From positions 62,001-126,000 of the forward strand of contig CAVUQC010000007.1 of assembly GCA_963743575.1 (NCBI GenBank): DNA of 64,000 nucleotides, written 5' to 3'. Source of the DNA: DASUPK01 sp963743575 (GTDB lineage Bacteria > Actinomycetota > Thermoleophilia > Solirubrobacterales > 70-9). A program made the translations under genes and the position numbers. The notes under the pieces were generated by a model. It did not search any database, had not been told where the DNA came from, and was given only the letters and a program-made list of their open reading frames with translations. This document shows positions 48,536 to 57,199 of this stretch, piece after piece; position 1 is the stretch's first letter; every line of letters starts with the position of its first letter.

Positions 48536-49594
48536 ATGAGACCCCTCGGTCGAAGTGCGCTCCTTCTCCTGGTCGCTGGCGCCATGCTGAGCGGTTGTGG
48601 AGGGAACGGTGGAGGCGAAGCGCCCTCCCCGCCGCGCTCGTTTTATGGCGTGATCTCCGCCGAACCGCTGCCGGGCACAGCCGAGCTCGCACGGATGGGA
48701 CGCGGCAAGGTCGGGACGCTGAGGATCAACTTTGCTTGGGGCTCGGTGCAGAGCGGACCGGACCTGCCAAATGACTGGAGCCACTACGACCCCGTGATCG
48801 CCGGCGCGGCAAAGAACGGTATCCGGGTGCTCGCGACCGTCTACAGCTCGCCGGACTGGGCAGAGCCGACCCCCGAGTACCCGCCACTCGGTTCCAGGCT
48901 CCCCCAGTTCGAGGACTTCGTCAGCGCTCTGGTCGGCCGCTACGGGTCGAGCGGCACTTTCTGGCGGGAGCATCCGGATGTGCCAAAGCTGCCGATCACC
49001 AACTGGCAAGTCTGGAACGAGCCGAACTCGCCGCTCTTCTGGAAACCTGACCCCGACCCGGCCGCGTACCTCGAGCTGCTGCGCGGCTTCGACACGGCCG
49101 CGCGCGGAGCCGACTCGCAGGCGAACATTGTGCTCGGGGGCCTCTTCCCCACCCCACGTGGCGGGATCACGATGCGCGAATTCATGACGGCGCTCTATCG
49201 GGATCACGCCGATGACCTTTTCGATGCGGCTGCGATCCATCCATACGCCGCGACTCCAGAAGATGCGCTTGCGTCGACGAATCAGCTCCGGGAGGTGATG
49301 GACCGCTCCGGCGATACCGAGGGCCGGATCTGGATCAGTGAAGTGGGCTGGGCGTCAGCCGGCCAGGCCTCCGGTCTCACGGTCGGGCCCGAGCGCCAGA
49401 CGGATTACCTGACCAGAATCTTCGAGCTCGCGGCCGAGTCCAGGGAGCGACTCGGCATCGAGGGCGTGATCTGGTTCTCGCTGAACGACACGCCGGGCCC
49501 GTTGTGGCCCGGGCACTGCGGCCTCTTCGAGCTCGACGGCTCCGCCAAGCCGGCCTGGCGCGCATTCGTCAATCTGACAGGCGGTATGGCGTGA
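48536..49594 (+). CDS. glycoside hydrolase-like lipoprotein
   Basis: The signal peptide ends in lipobox LSGC. The TIM-barrel body shows NWQVWNEPNSPLFW, with the acid/base Glu of clan GH-A, and IWISEVGW, with the nucleophile Glu, separated by about 110 residues. The family may be GH39 or GH5-like; the substrate is unknown. It opens the polysaccharide cluster and its stop overlaps the FkbM gene start. Confidence 0.82.
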   Translation: MRPLGRSALLLLVAGAMLSGCGGNGGGEAPSPPRSFYGVISAEPLPGTAELARMGRGKVGTLRINFAWGSVQSGPDLPNDWSHYDPVIAGAAKNGIRVLATVYSSPDWAEPTPEYPPLGSRLPQFEDFVSALVGRYGSSGTFWREHPDVPKLPITNWQVWNEPNSPLFWKPDPDPAAYLELLRGFDTAARGADSQANIVLGGLFPTPRGGITMREFMTALYRDHADDLFDAAAIHPYAATPEDALASTNQLREVMDRSGDTEGRIWISEVGWASAGQASGLTVGPERQTDYLTRIFELAAESRERLGIEGVIWFSLNDTPGPLWPGHCGLFELDGSAKPAWRAFVNLTGGMA

Positions 49595-50343
49595 CGATGG
49601 AGAAGCTGAAGCGCACGCTTCGTCATCCGGCCCCGGAACAGCTCTGGTACCAGCTCCAGGAGATCGTCCAGTCGAGGTCCTACCTGCAGCACGGCATCGA
49701 GGTGCGGGAGGGCGACGTCGTCCTCGACGTAGGGGCGAACGTCGGCGTGGCCGCGGCCTTCTTCGCCGAGGATTGCGGCGCGGGTCAGGTTCACAGCTTC
49801 GAGCCGGTCCGGCCGATCCACGAGGTCCTGCGGGAGAACCTGAGCGGCTTTCCGGCCTGCGTCCCCCATCCCTATGGGCTCGGCGCGGCAACGGGTAGTG
49901 CGAGGATCGCCTTCTACCCGAACGAGTGGGCGGTCTCGGGCCTTCATCCAGACCCCGAGGCCGACCGCGCAGTCGTCGAGCGGGCGCTCCTCAACCTGGG
50001 CAACTCGGAACAGGAGGTGGAGCGGCGGCTGGGGGAACGGTTTGAGGTGGAGATGCTCGACTGCGAACTGCGAACGCTCTCCGACGCGCTGCGCGATGAG
50101 TCAATCGATCGAGTCGACGTCCTGAAGATCGACGCGGAGAGGGCCGAGCTCGAGGTACTCGAGGGGATAGAGGAAGCGGACTGGCCCCGAATCGGGCAGG
50201 TGGTCGCGGAGCTCCACCTTGACCTGGTCGGGCAACGGAAGACAGTCGACGCGCTCACCCGGCGCGGATTCACGGTCGCGGTGGAACAGGACCCGACGAT
50301 GGCCGGGACGCCCATCCGAATGCTCTATGCCGTCCGCGGTTGA
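49591..50343 (+). CDS. FkbM-family methyltransferase
   Basis: SAM loop VVLDVGANVGVAAAFFAEDCGAGQVHSFEPV, followed by LRTLSDALRDESIDRVDVLKIDAERAELEVLEGI, is the FkbM signature. Such enzymes O-methylate sugars or other hydroxyls, here probably in a surface glycan. GTG 49591 overlaps the upstream stop (GTGA); ATG 49597 is equally possible. Confidence 0.88.
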   Translation: MTMEKLKRTLRHPAPEQLWYQLQEIVQSRSYLQHGIEVREGDVVLDVGANVGVAAAFFAEDCGAGQVHSFEPVRPIHEVLRENLSGFPACVPHPYGLGAATGSARIAFYPNEWAVSGLHPDPEADRAVVERALLNLGNSEQEVERRLGERFEVEMLDCELRTLSDALRDESIDRVDVLKIDAERAELEVLEGIEEADWPRIGQVVAELHLDLVGQRKTVDALTRRGFTVAVEQDPTMAGTPIRMLYAVRG

Positions 50344-50351
50344 GCCGGGCC

Positions 50352-50357
50352 TAGGAT
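50352..50357 (+). promoter_or_regulatory. -10 box (TAGGAT) of glycosyltransferase gene
   Basis: TAGGAT ends 9 nt before GTG 50367, a near-leaderless arrangement within the polysaccharide cluster, so this gene may have its own promoter. Confidence 0.4.
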
Positions 50358-50366
50358 CCTCCGATC

Positions 50367-51248
50367 GTGTCCCCCCGGGTTCCAGAGGTCCATGAGCACA
50401 CCGAGCCGCCACTCGGACAATTCTGGGAGCCGATCAAGGCCGACCGGGCACATCGCCGGCGGCTGGCCAGGCTCGGTGCCGAGAAGCGGCGTGCGGCGAT
50501 CACGATCGTCCACAACGAACCGGTCTTCCTCCCGATCTGGCTGAGCTATTACTCGCGCTTCTTTGCGCCCGAGGACATCTACGTGCTCGACAACGACACC
50601 ACCGATGGCTCGACCGACGGGGAGGGCTTTGTGCGCATTCCGGTCCACCACGACTCGGTGGACCACACCTGGATGGTGGAGACGGTCCGCGGACTCCAGC
50701 ACGAGCTGCTCGACCGCTACGACGCGGTGCTCGTCACCGACGTCGACGAGATCGTCAGCCCGACGCCCTACTGGGGAACGCTGGGCGATTACATAGACGA
50801 GTTCGGGGAGTGGTTCGTGAACTCCATCGGCTACGAGATCCTGCATATGGTCGACCGCGAGCCCCCCTACCACCCGAGCCGGCCGATCCTCGACCAGCGG
50901 GGCTACTGGTTCGCGAATGGGGCATACAACAAGCCGGTCCTCGCCACAGGGCCGATGGATTGGCTTCCGGGCTTTCACCATCGGGCCGACGGCCAGGTCA
51001 ATCCCGACCCCAACCTGTACCTGATCCACCTACACCGGATGGACTTCGAGATCTGCCGGGAGCGCCACCGGGGCCGGCGGGAGCGAGCCTGGAACGAGAC
51101 CGACGTCGGAGAGGGATGGGCCTCCTACAACCGCACGGTCGAGGGCGGCGAGTTCGACCTCTGGTTCTACGAGAACAGCGGCTTCGAGCAGGACGGCGTC
51201 CACATCGAGGTCGAGCGGATCCCGGAGATGTGGAGGGGACTGTTTTGA
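50367..51248 (+). CDS. glycosyltransferase (GT2/GT92-like)
   Basis: RAAITIVHNEPVFLPIWLSYYSRFF and LDNDTTDGSTDGEGF with the DxD-type VTDVDEIVSP form the nucleotide-sugar site of GT2/GT92-like transferases. Later HHRADGQVNPDPNLYLIHLHRMDFE is typical of this family. No membrane segment. Stop overlaps the TTG start of the next gene. Confidence 0.8.
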   Translation: MSPRVPEVHEHTEPPLGQFWEPIKADRAHRRRLARLGAEKRRAAITIVHNEPVFLPIWLSYYSRFFAPEDIYVLDNDTTDGSTDGEGFVRIPVHHDSVDHTWMVETVRGLQHELLDRYDAVLVTDVDEIVSPTPYWGTLGDYIDEFGEWFVNSIGYEILHMVDREPPYHPSRPILDQRGYWFANGAYNKPVLATGPMDWLPGFHHRADGQVNPDPNLYLIHLHRMDFEICRERHRGRRERAWNETDVGEGWASYNRTVEGGEFDLWFYENSGFEQDGVHIEVERIPEMWRGLF

Positions 51249-51889
51249 GCGCCCCGCGTCGCGCCGCCGCCAGGGTCCGCGCCCTCGGCCGCCGCGCTCG
51301 CCGCGCCGGTGATGCGATCCGCCTGCCGGAGGCCACCGCCCCGCTTGAGCAGTGGCAGCGCATCCCGATGAACGGCGCCGTCGACGCCCAGTTGCGTTCG
51401 TTGGACGTGGCTGGGCTGCGAGCCGCGGAGATCAGCGGCGACACGCACGCCGGTCGCGGCTGGAGGGAGTACGCCAGCCTGATGTATCCCGAATTCGACA
51501 TCTGCGCCACGGTCTCCGACCCGGGCCGCTTCGACGTGGTGATCTGCGAACAGGTCCTCGAGCACGTCCCCGACCCGTTCGGGGCGGCCCGCAACCTGCG
51601 GGAGCTCTGCGCTCCCGGGGGCCGGTTAATCGTCTCCACCCCGTTCCTGGTCCGGATCCACGAGCTGCCGATGTTCGATATGCGGGACTACTGGCGTTTC
51701 ACGCCACGCGGCCTCCGGACGCTGCTCGAGCGCGGAGGGCTGACCGTCGACGAGGTGGGCTCGTGGGGCAACCGCGACGTCGTGGCCGGCAACTTCGACC
51801 GCTGGCCCGCGTACCGCTGGTGGCACTCCCTGCGCAACGAGCCCGGCCTGCCGGTGCAGGTCTGGGCCTTCGCTCACCGGGAGTCTTAG
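51245..51889 (+). CDS. methyltransferase-domain protein
   Basis: A TTG start (TTGA overlap with the previous stop) gives a basic N-terminus, an unusual weak SAM loop (LRAAEISGDTHAGRGW) and the better preserved FDVVICEQVLEHVPDPFGAARNLRELCAPGGRLIVSTPF and MRDYWRFTPRGLRTLLERGGL of type 11/12 methyltransferases. The classical GxGxG is replaced, so SAM binding should be tested. Part of the glycan cluster. Confidence 0.8.
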   Translation: MSAPRRAAARVRALGRRARRAGDAIRLPEATAPLEQWQRIPMNGAVDAQLRSLDVAGLRAAEISGDTHAGRGWREYASLMYPEFDICATVSDPGRFDVVICEQVLEHVPDPFGAARNLRELCAPGGRLIVSTPFLVRIHELPMFDMRDYWRFTPRGLRTLLERGGLTVDEVGSWGNRDVVAGNFDRWPAYRWWHSLRNEPGLPVQVWAFAHRES

Positions 51890-51892
51890 GGA

Positions 51893-52741
51893 CTAGAGCT
51901 CCTCGGCGATCCGCGGAGCCTCGCGGTTGAAGTACCAGAGTCCCAGCACGCAGATGACGACGAAGATCGCCACTGGCGCCATCAGGTGGAGCCAGCCGCC
52001 CGCGGCGTTCACCGCCCCGGGCGCATCGGGGTCGATCACCCACTTGCGGGCCTGCTCGAAGAGGAGGGTGAGCGGGTTGAGGAGCAGCAGCTGCCGGAAG
52101 GTGCCGGCGGCGATCTCGAGCGGGTAGAGGACCGGCGTGGCGTAGAAGAGCGCCGTCGCGAGCACCGACCAGATGATCGCGGTATCGCGGAAACGCACGT
52201 ACAGGGAGGAGAGCAGCAGCGAGACGGCGGTCGCGAAGACGAACAGCGCCACGACGATCAGCGGGAACAGCAGCCAGGTCCACATCGGCGTGACGCCGAA
52301 GCCGAGCAGGAACACGAGCACGACGATCAGGTTCATGCCGAGGTTGAAGAGACCGGTCAGCACCACCGCGAGGGGGATCACCATCCTCGGGAACTGGGTC
52401 TTCCGCACGATGCTCTCCTGGCTCACGACCGAGGTGACCGCGGACTGGGTCGACTCGGAGAAGAAGCCGAAGAGGACGACGTTGAACAGCAACAGCACCG
52501 GGTAGTGCGGCACCGACGAGCCGAGGCGGAAGATCTTGGTGAAGACGAAGAGCAGGACGCCGAAGAGCAGGAGCGGGCGCAGCAGCGACCAGAGGTAGCC
52601 GAGCACGGTGCCGAAGTAGGTCCGCTTGAACTCCGTCACCGAGAGGAGGTAGAGGAGCTCCCAGAAGCGCCGCCAGCCACCGCCGGCCGCGGAGGGCCCG
52701 CGCACGGGCTGTAGCTGGATCTCGGCCGCCTCGACGCTCAT
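51893..52741 (-). CDS. wzm: polysaccharide ABC exporter permease (Wzm type)
   Basis: A 282-residue ABC-2 membrane protein with about six helices and FKRTYFGTVLGYLWSLLRPLLLFGVLLFVF and IVRKTQFPRMVIPL, as in Wzm/TagG exporters of O-antigen or teichoic acid. Its ATG overlaps the stop of the ATPase gene. Confidence 0.92.
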   Translation of the reverse strand: MSVEAAEIQLQPVRGPSAAGGGWRRFWELLYLLSVTEFKRTYFGTVLGYLWSLLRPLLLFGVLLFVFTKIFRLGSSVPHYPVLLLFNVVLFGFFSESTQSAVTSVVSQESIVRKTQFPRMVIPLAVVLTGLFNLGMNLIVVLVFLLGFGVTPMWTWLLFPLIVVALFVFATAVSLLLSSLYVRFRDTAIIWSVLATALFYATPVLYPLEIAAGTFRQLLLLNPLTLLFEQARKWVIDPDAPGAVNAAGGWLHLMAPVAIFVVICVLGLWYFNREAPRIAEEL

Positions 52742-54015
52742 GGCTTCCGCTCGGGCGAGGCCTCGGGCTCCATTTGCATCTCGAGCTCACCGGGGACGGA
52801 GACGACCCCCGCGCCGCCGTCGCTGACCCCGAAGACGACGAAATCGAGCAGCTTCATCGTGTGGTGCGCCGCCTCCCCTTCCTCGCGGGTCACCGCCACC
52901 CAGGCGATCACCGTGTAGCGGCCGGGCCGGAGCGGGTTCTGGAGGTTGGCCCTGATTGTCGCCTGCCGTCCAGACCGCAGGCTCTCCCCGTCCTCCCCGA
53001 GCTCACCGTTCAGGCCGAAGATCTCGACCCCATCCGCGTTGTTGAACTGGACCCCGAAGGCGGGCTCCGACAGGTCCTGGCGCGCCTCGATGCGTGCGCG
53101 CAGCCGGATCGGCTGGCCGAGCTCGACGTTCTCGATTCGCTCTCCCGCCTCGTCCTCTAGCCAAGCGTCGGAGACGCGGGCGAGGATGTCCGGGACCAGG
53201 GAGACCTCGCGGTCGCCGCCGATCGTGATGCGCCGCTTGGCGAAGTTCATCCGCAGATAGCGCCGGCCGGTCTCCTCCGGGTCGCCGAGATGACGCACCT
53301 CGCCATCGTCGATCAGCATCGCCCGGTGGCAGTAGCTCTGCACCGCCGTCATGTCGTGGGTGACCAGCACCACGGTGCGCGCCCCATGTCGCATGTCTCG
53401 GAAGACGTCACGGCACTTCTGGCGGAAGGCGGCATCCCCGACGGCGAGCACCTCGTCGATCAGCAGGATGTCGGCCTCGGCCTGGATCATCACCGAGAAG
53501 GCGAGCCGCACGAGCATTCCCGAGGAGTAGTTCTTGATCTTCAGGTCCCCGAATTCCTCGAGCTCGGCGAAGTCCAGCACCGCGTCGAGCCGCCGGCGGG
53601 CCTCTCGCTGGGAGAGACCCATCATCACGCCGTTCAGGATCACGTTCTCCCGAGCGCTCAGCTCGTGGTTGAAGCCGACCCCGAGCTCGATGAAGGGAGC
53701 CGGCCTGCCCGCCATCCGGACGCTTCCGGCGTCGGCCCGGTAGATGCTCGCCAGGATCTTCAGCAGCGTGCTCTTCCCGGATCCGTTCCGCCCGACGATG
53801 CCGAAGAACTCGCCGCGATGAACGTCGAAGGAGACCTTGCGAAGGGCCTCCAGCGTGCGGTATTCCGCCTGGGAGAAGGGATGCACTATCCGCTCCTTGA
53901 AGGAGTCGATCCGGTGCACGGGGATCTGGAAGGACTTCTCCACTTCGCGCGCTTCGATCACCGTCGGCGCGCGGCCAACTCCGTTCGATCGCTTGCCTGA
54001 GGGCTCAGCTGGCAT
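52738..54015 (-). CDS. wzt: polysaccharide ABC exporter ATPase with Wzt C-domain
   Basis: Residues 1-250 are the ABC module with GRNGSGKSTLLK, YSSGMLVRLAFSVM (divergent signature of this class) and ILLIDEVLAVGD. Residues 265-410 form a beta-sandwich C-domain (QPIRLRARIEARQDLSEPAFGVQFNNADGVEIFG) that in Wzt recognises the finished polysaccharide end. A TAGCCT box 8 nt before ATG suggests a leaderless start. Confidence 0.93.
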   Translation of the reverse strand: MPAEPSGKRSNGVGRAPTVIEAREVEKSFQIPVHRIDSFKERIVHPFSQAEYRTLEALRKVSFDVHRGEFFGIVGRNGSGKSTLLKILASIYRADAGSVRMAGRPAPFIELGVGFNHELSARENVILNGVMMGLSQREARRRLDAVLDFAELEEFGDLKIKNYSSGMLVRLAFSVMIQAEADILLIDEVLAVGDAAFRQKCRDVFRDMRHGARTVVLVTHDMTAVQSYCHRAMLIDDGEVRHLGDPEETGRRYLRMNFAKRRITIGGDREVSLVPDILARVSDAWLEDEAGERIENVELGQPIRLRARIEARQDLSEPAFGVQFNNADGVEIFGLNGELGEDGESLRSGRQATIRANLQNPLRPGRYTVIAWVAVTREEGEAAHHTMKLLDFVVFGVSDGGAGVVSVPGELEMQMEPEASPERKP

Positions 54016-54023
54016 TGATGGCG

Positions 54024-54029
54024 AGGCTA
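54024..54029 (-). promoter_or_regulatory. -10 box (TAGCCT) of wzt-wzm
   Basis: TAGCCT on the minus strand ends 8 nt before the wzt ATG at 54015, overlapping the last bases of the upstream flippase gene. Confidence 0.4.
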
Positions 54030-55433
54030 CTGGCTAACCCCAAAACGCCTGCGTCGTCCGAGCGCATCCAGCCCGCGCCGCGCAAGCCGCGCGTAGTCCC
54101 GCAGGTCGCTCGCCCTCGGAATGAGAGCGGAGCGGACCGAATGGCCGGGCGCCCGCAGGAACAGATATGCCGCCAGCGACGCCGACACTACGTACGAGCA
54201 GCAGGAGACGATCGCGGCCCCCGTGGAGCCGTGGTCCGGGATGACCAACAGGAAGGCGAGGAAGGTGAGTGGGAAGCTCACCAGCCCGACGAAGAGCGCC
54301 TCGTTGGCGGCCCCCTCCCCCGTGAACGCCGCCACCATCACACGGCCAACGCCCAGCAGGGCGACGCCGGGCAACAGGATCAGCCCGAGCACCAGGGCGC
54401 GGCCGAAGCCGGGGCCCCAGATCAGAGGGGCGAGAGCCAGGATCGGGATCACCGCGACGGCTGCCGCGGCGGAGACCAGCACCGAGTGGCGGACCGCCGT
54501 ACCCTGGCTCGTGGGCGGGATCGTCGGGCTCAGGCCCGGATCCGACGCGGCGGTCACCATCGCGTTCCGCGGCAGGACCACGGAGGCCAGCGGCTGGGAG
54601 ACGATCCAGACCAGCGAGGTGATCGAGACCGTCACCGCGTACACCCCCGTGGCGGAAGCGCCGTAGTAGGCGGTCAGGATGAACAGGTCGGGCCGGAGGT
54701 TGATGAGCTGGAAGAGGTCGTTCACCCAGGCCCGGGCCCCGAATCCGCCGGCCTCGCGAACGCTGTGGTCCGGCCCGTGCGCCGCCTCAGGGCGGCGGGC
54801 ATCCCGGATCGCCCACCCCCCGGCGATCAGGCCGCCGAGGACATATCCGGCCGCGAACCCGATCACGGCGCCCGTCCGCCCCGCGACCAGCGCGAGCGCC
54901 GGGCAGAGCAGCAGCACGCACGCCGGCCCCGTCACGGTGAGCAGCGCGTATGCCTCGTACCGCTCCTTGGCCAGCGGAATCGCGGGGACGATCCACCAGG
55001 CCAGGGCGAAGGGCAGAGCCGCCATCAGCGAGGCCGCCATCGCGAGGTTGAAGTCCTTCAGGGCGCTGTCGCGGAGCAGCGCGTAGAGCCCCATGCCGAT
55101 GGCGGCGCCGGCCACCCCGAGGACGAGGGAGGCGATCAGCGCACCGCGCACCGCGCTCCGCTCGGACCAGAGGCCCGCTCCCACCCGGTAGGTGACGCTG
55201 GTCCTCAGCCCACCACCCGCCACGAAGGTGGCCAGGAAGATGAACTGGGTGGAGAGCGCGATCAGCCCGGCGCCGTCCGCCCCCTCGATCCGGGAGATCG
55301 AGATGCTGTTCAACCCCAGCGCAGCGAACGATCCGGCCAAGGCGAGCGAGGCAAGGAAGGCGCTGGAACCGAATTCGCGACCCGGCTGGGAGGCGGCGCC
55401 ATGCCTGCCCTGAGCGCCGTCAGATGCCGGCAT
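54027..55433 (-). CDS. polysaccharide flippase (Wzx/MATE-like)
   Basis: A multi-pass membrane protein (about 12 to 14 segments) with N-terminal FGSSAFLASLALAGSFAALGLNSISISRIEGADGAG and later RAWVNDLFQLINLRPDLFILTAYYGASATGVYAVTVSI, typical of oligosaccharide flippases. ATG 55433 is chosen since TAACCT ends 7 nt upstream; ATG 55478 is possible. Confidence 0.87.
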   Translation of the reverse strand: MPASDGAQGRHGAASQPGREFGSSAFLASLALAGSFAALGLNSISISRIEGADGAGLIALSTQFIFLATFVAGGGLRTSVTYRVGAGLWSERSAVRGALIASLVLGVAGAAIGMGLYALLRDSALKDFNLAMAASLMAALPFALAWWIVPAIPLAKERYEAYALLTVTGPACVLLLCPALALVAGRTGAVIGFAAGYVLGGLIAGGWAIRDARRPEAAHGPDHSVREAGGFGARAWVNDLFQLINLRPDLFILTAYYGASATGVYAVTVSITSLVWIVSQPLASVVLPRNAMVTAASDPGLSPTIPPTSQGTAVRHSVLVSAAAAVAVIPILALAPLIWGPGFGRALVLGLILLPGVALLGVGRVMVAAFTGEGAANEALFVGLVSFPLTFLAFLLVIPDHGSTGAAIVSCCSYVVSASLAAYLFLRAPGHSVRSALIPRASDLRDYARLARRGLDALGRRRRFGVSQ

Positions 55434-55440
55434 CGGCCGC

Positions 55441-55446
55441 AGGTTA
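55441..55446 (-). promoter_or_regulatory. -10 box (TAACCT) of flippase gene
   Basis: TAACCT on the minus strand ends 7 nt before ATG 55433 and decides that start. Confidence 0.45.
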
Positions 55447-55491
55447 GCCGGGAGCAGGTCGTGATACCTGATACCCATTGCCGCACTCACC

Positions 55492-56421
55492 GTGCCTTCC
55501 GAGACCAAAACCGACCTGCGATCGAACAGCGCGGGGCCGGCGGCCGGCGCCTCCTGCGCGTGGTGCGGCGCCGAGCTCACCCCGGGCGCCGCAACCGGCG
55601 CCGCCCTCTGCCCGAACTGCGGCGCACGGACGACATGGCCGGTGCCGACCGACGAGGAGCTCGACCGCGCCTACGGCTCCTGGTACCGGCCCGATCGCGG
55701 CCGCTTCTCGGGACTGGGGGATGCTCTGCTCCGGCGCCTGCGCGGGCGCACGGCGCGCCGCGTGGACCGCATCGCCCCGTCGGGTCCGGTGCTGGACGTG
55801 GGGGCGGGCGACGGATCTCTGCTCGATGGGCTCTCCCGCCTCGGCCGCGAGGCTGTCGGGCTGGAGAGAGGCTCCGAGCGTGAGGATGTTCGCCAGGCGG
55901 AGATCGCCGACCTGGACGAGAGGTGGGCCGCGGTCGTCTTCTGGCACTCACTCGAGCACCTCCGCGACCCCGGCGCCAAGCTTGCGGACGCGGCCGCGAG
56001 CCTCGAGCCCGGCGGGGTGATCGTGATTGCGATGCCCAACGCTGCCAGCCTGCAGGCGCGGGTGTTCGGAGACCGCTGGTTCGCGCTCGACCTCCCGCGC
56101 CACCTGGTTCACGTCCCGGCTCAGGCTCTCCTCGCGCGCCTGCGCGCGCTCGGCCTGCACCCCTCCCGGGTCAACTACTCGCGCGGCGGGCAGGTCCTCT
56201 TCGGCTGGCTGCACGGCCTGGTCGGCTCCCTCCCATCCCATCCCGACCTCTACGACGCCATTCGCAGGCCAGAGGCCAGGCGCGCGCCCATGTCCCCGGG
56301 CCGGCGCCTGCTGACGCTCGCGGCCGCGGTCGTCGTCCTACCGCTCGCCGCGCTCTGCACCGGGGTCGAGATCCTGCTTCGCCGCGGGGGCACGGTCTAT
56401 GTGGAGTCGCGACATGGCTGA
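55492..56421 (+). CDS. methyltransferase with N-terminal zinc ribbon
   Basis: An N-terminal CAWCGAELTPGAATGAALCPNCGA zinc ribbon is followed by a methyltransferase_11/23 core: GPVLDVGAGDGSLLDGL, AAVVFWHSLEHLRDPGAKL, LEPGGVIVIAMPN. The C-terminus ends in a TM helix (LAAAVVVLPLAALCTGVEILL). Likely modifies a lipid-linked or polysaccharide substrate at the membrane. GTG start. Confidence 0.85.
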   Translation: MPSETKTDLRSNSAGPAAGASCAWCGAELTPGAATGAALCPNCGARTTWPVPTDEELDRAYGSWYRPDRGRFSGLGDALLRRLRGRTARRVDRIAPSGPVLDVGAGDGSLLDGLSRLGREAVGLERGSEREDVRQAEIADLDERWAAVVFWHSLEHLRDPGAKLADAAASLEPGGVIVIAMPNAASLQARVFGDRWFALDLPRHLVHVPAQALLARLRALGLHPSRVNYSRGGQVLFGWLHGLVGSLPSHPDLYDAIRRPEARRAPMSPGRRLLTLAAAVVVLPLAALCTGVEILLRRGGTVYVESRHG

Positions 56422-57199
56422 AACGACACCCGAGGTGAAGCCCGGGTCCGACGCCCCCGGCGTGCGCGGCAAGACGATCGTCGTCATGCCCGCGCTCAAT
56501 GCCGCCAAGACGCTCGAGTTGATCGTCGGATCGATCCCACGGGATGTCGTGGACGAGGTGGTCCTGGTCGACGACCGCTCAACCGACGAGACGCTGGAAA
56601 TTGCTCGGCGCCTCAAGGTCAGCGTAGTCTGGCACCCCCACAACGTGGGCTACGGCGGCAATCAGAAGACCTGTTACCTCGAAGCGCTCCAGCACGAGGC
56701 CGACATCATCGTGATGCTCCACCCGGACGGCCAGTACGAGCCCGAGCTGATCCCGCGGATGATCGAGCCGATCCTGGCGGGAGACGCGGACCTGGTTCTC
56801 GGGTCCAGGATGCTCGAAGCGGGAGCGGCCAAGGAGGCCGGGATGCCGCTATACAAGCGGATCGCGAACCGCTTCCTGACGACGATCGAGAACCGCGTCC
56901 TGCGGACGAAGCTCACCGACCTCCACACGGGCTATCGGGCCTACAGCCGGGATCTGCTCCTGACGGTCCCCTTCCTGCGCAACTCACTCGACTTCAGCTT
57001 CGACTCCGAGCTGCTCATGCAGGCCTCGCACTTCGGCTTCCGGATCCAGGAGGTGCCGGCACGGACGCGCTACTTCGCGGATGCGTCATCCGTGGGCTTC
57101 GGCGCCTCGACAATCTATGGCCTGAAGACGCTCTGGTCGGCCCTCCGCCTGCTCTTGCACCGGGCTCACCTTCTGCGTTCCCGGAAGTACACGCCGTGA
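56414..57199 (+). CDS. GT2 glycosyltransferase (DPM1-like)
   Basis: The nucleotide-sugar motifs KTIVVMPALNAAKTLELIV, EVVLVDDRSTDETLEIA, NVGYGGNQKTCYLEAL and IVMLHPDGQYEPELIP with DxD-like HPDGQ are typical of dolichol-/undecaprenyl-phosphate glycosyltransferases. No C-terminal TM. ATG 56414 overlaps the previous stop by 8 bp. Confidence 0.9.
   Translation: MAETTPEVKPGSDAPGVRGKTIVVMPALNAAKTLELIVGSIPRDVVDEVVLVDDRSTDETLEIARRLKVSVVWHPHNVGYGGNQKTCYLEALQHEADIIVMLHPDGQYEPELIPRMIEPILAGDADLVLGSRMLEAGAAKEAGMPLYKRIANRFLTTIENRVLRTKLTDLHTGYRAYSRDLLLTVPFLRNSLDFSFDSELLMQASHFGFRIQEVPARTRYFADASSVGFGASTIYGLKTLWSALRLLLHRAHLLRSRKYTP

Noticed and set aside
54015..55883. 622-codon plus-strand frame opposite the flippase
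   Set aside because: Low-complexity Gly/Arg/His composition, no motif, while the opposite strand encodes a clear membrane protein.
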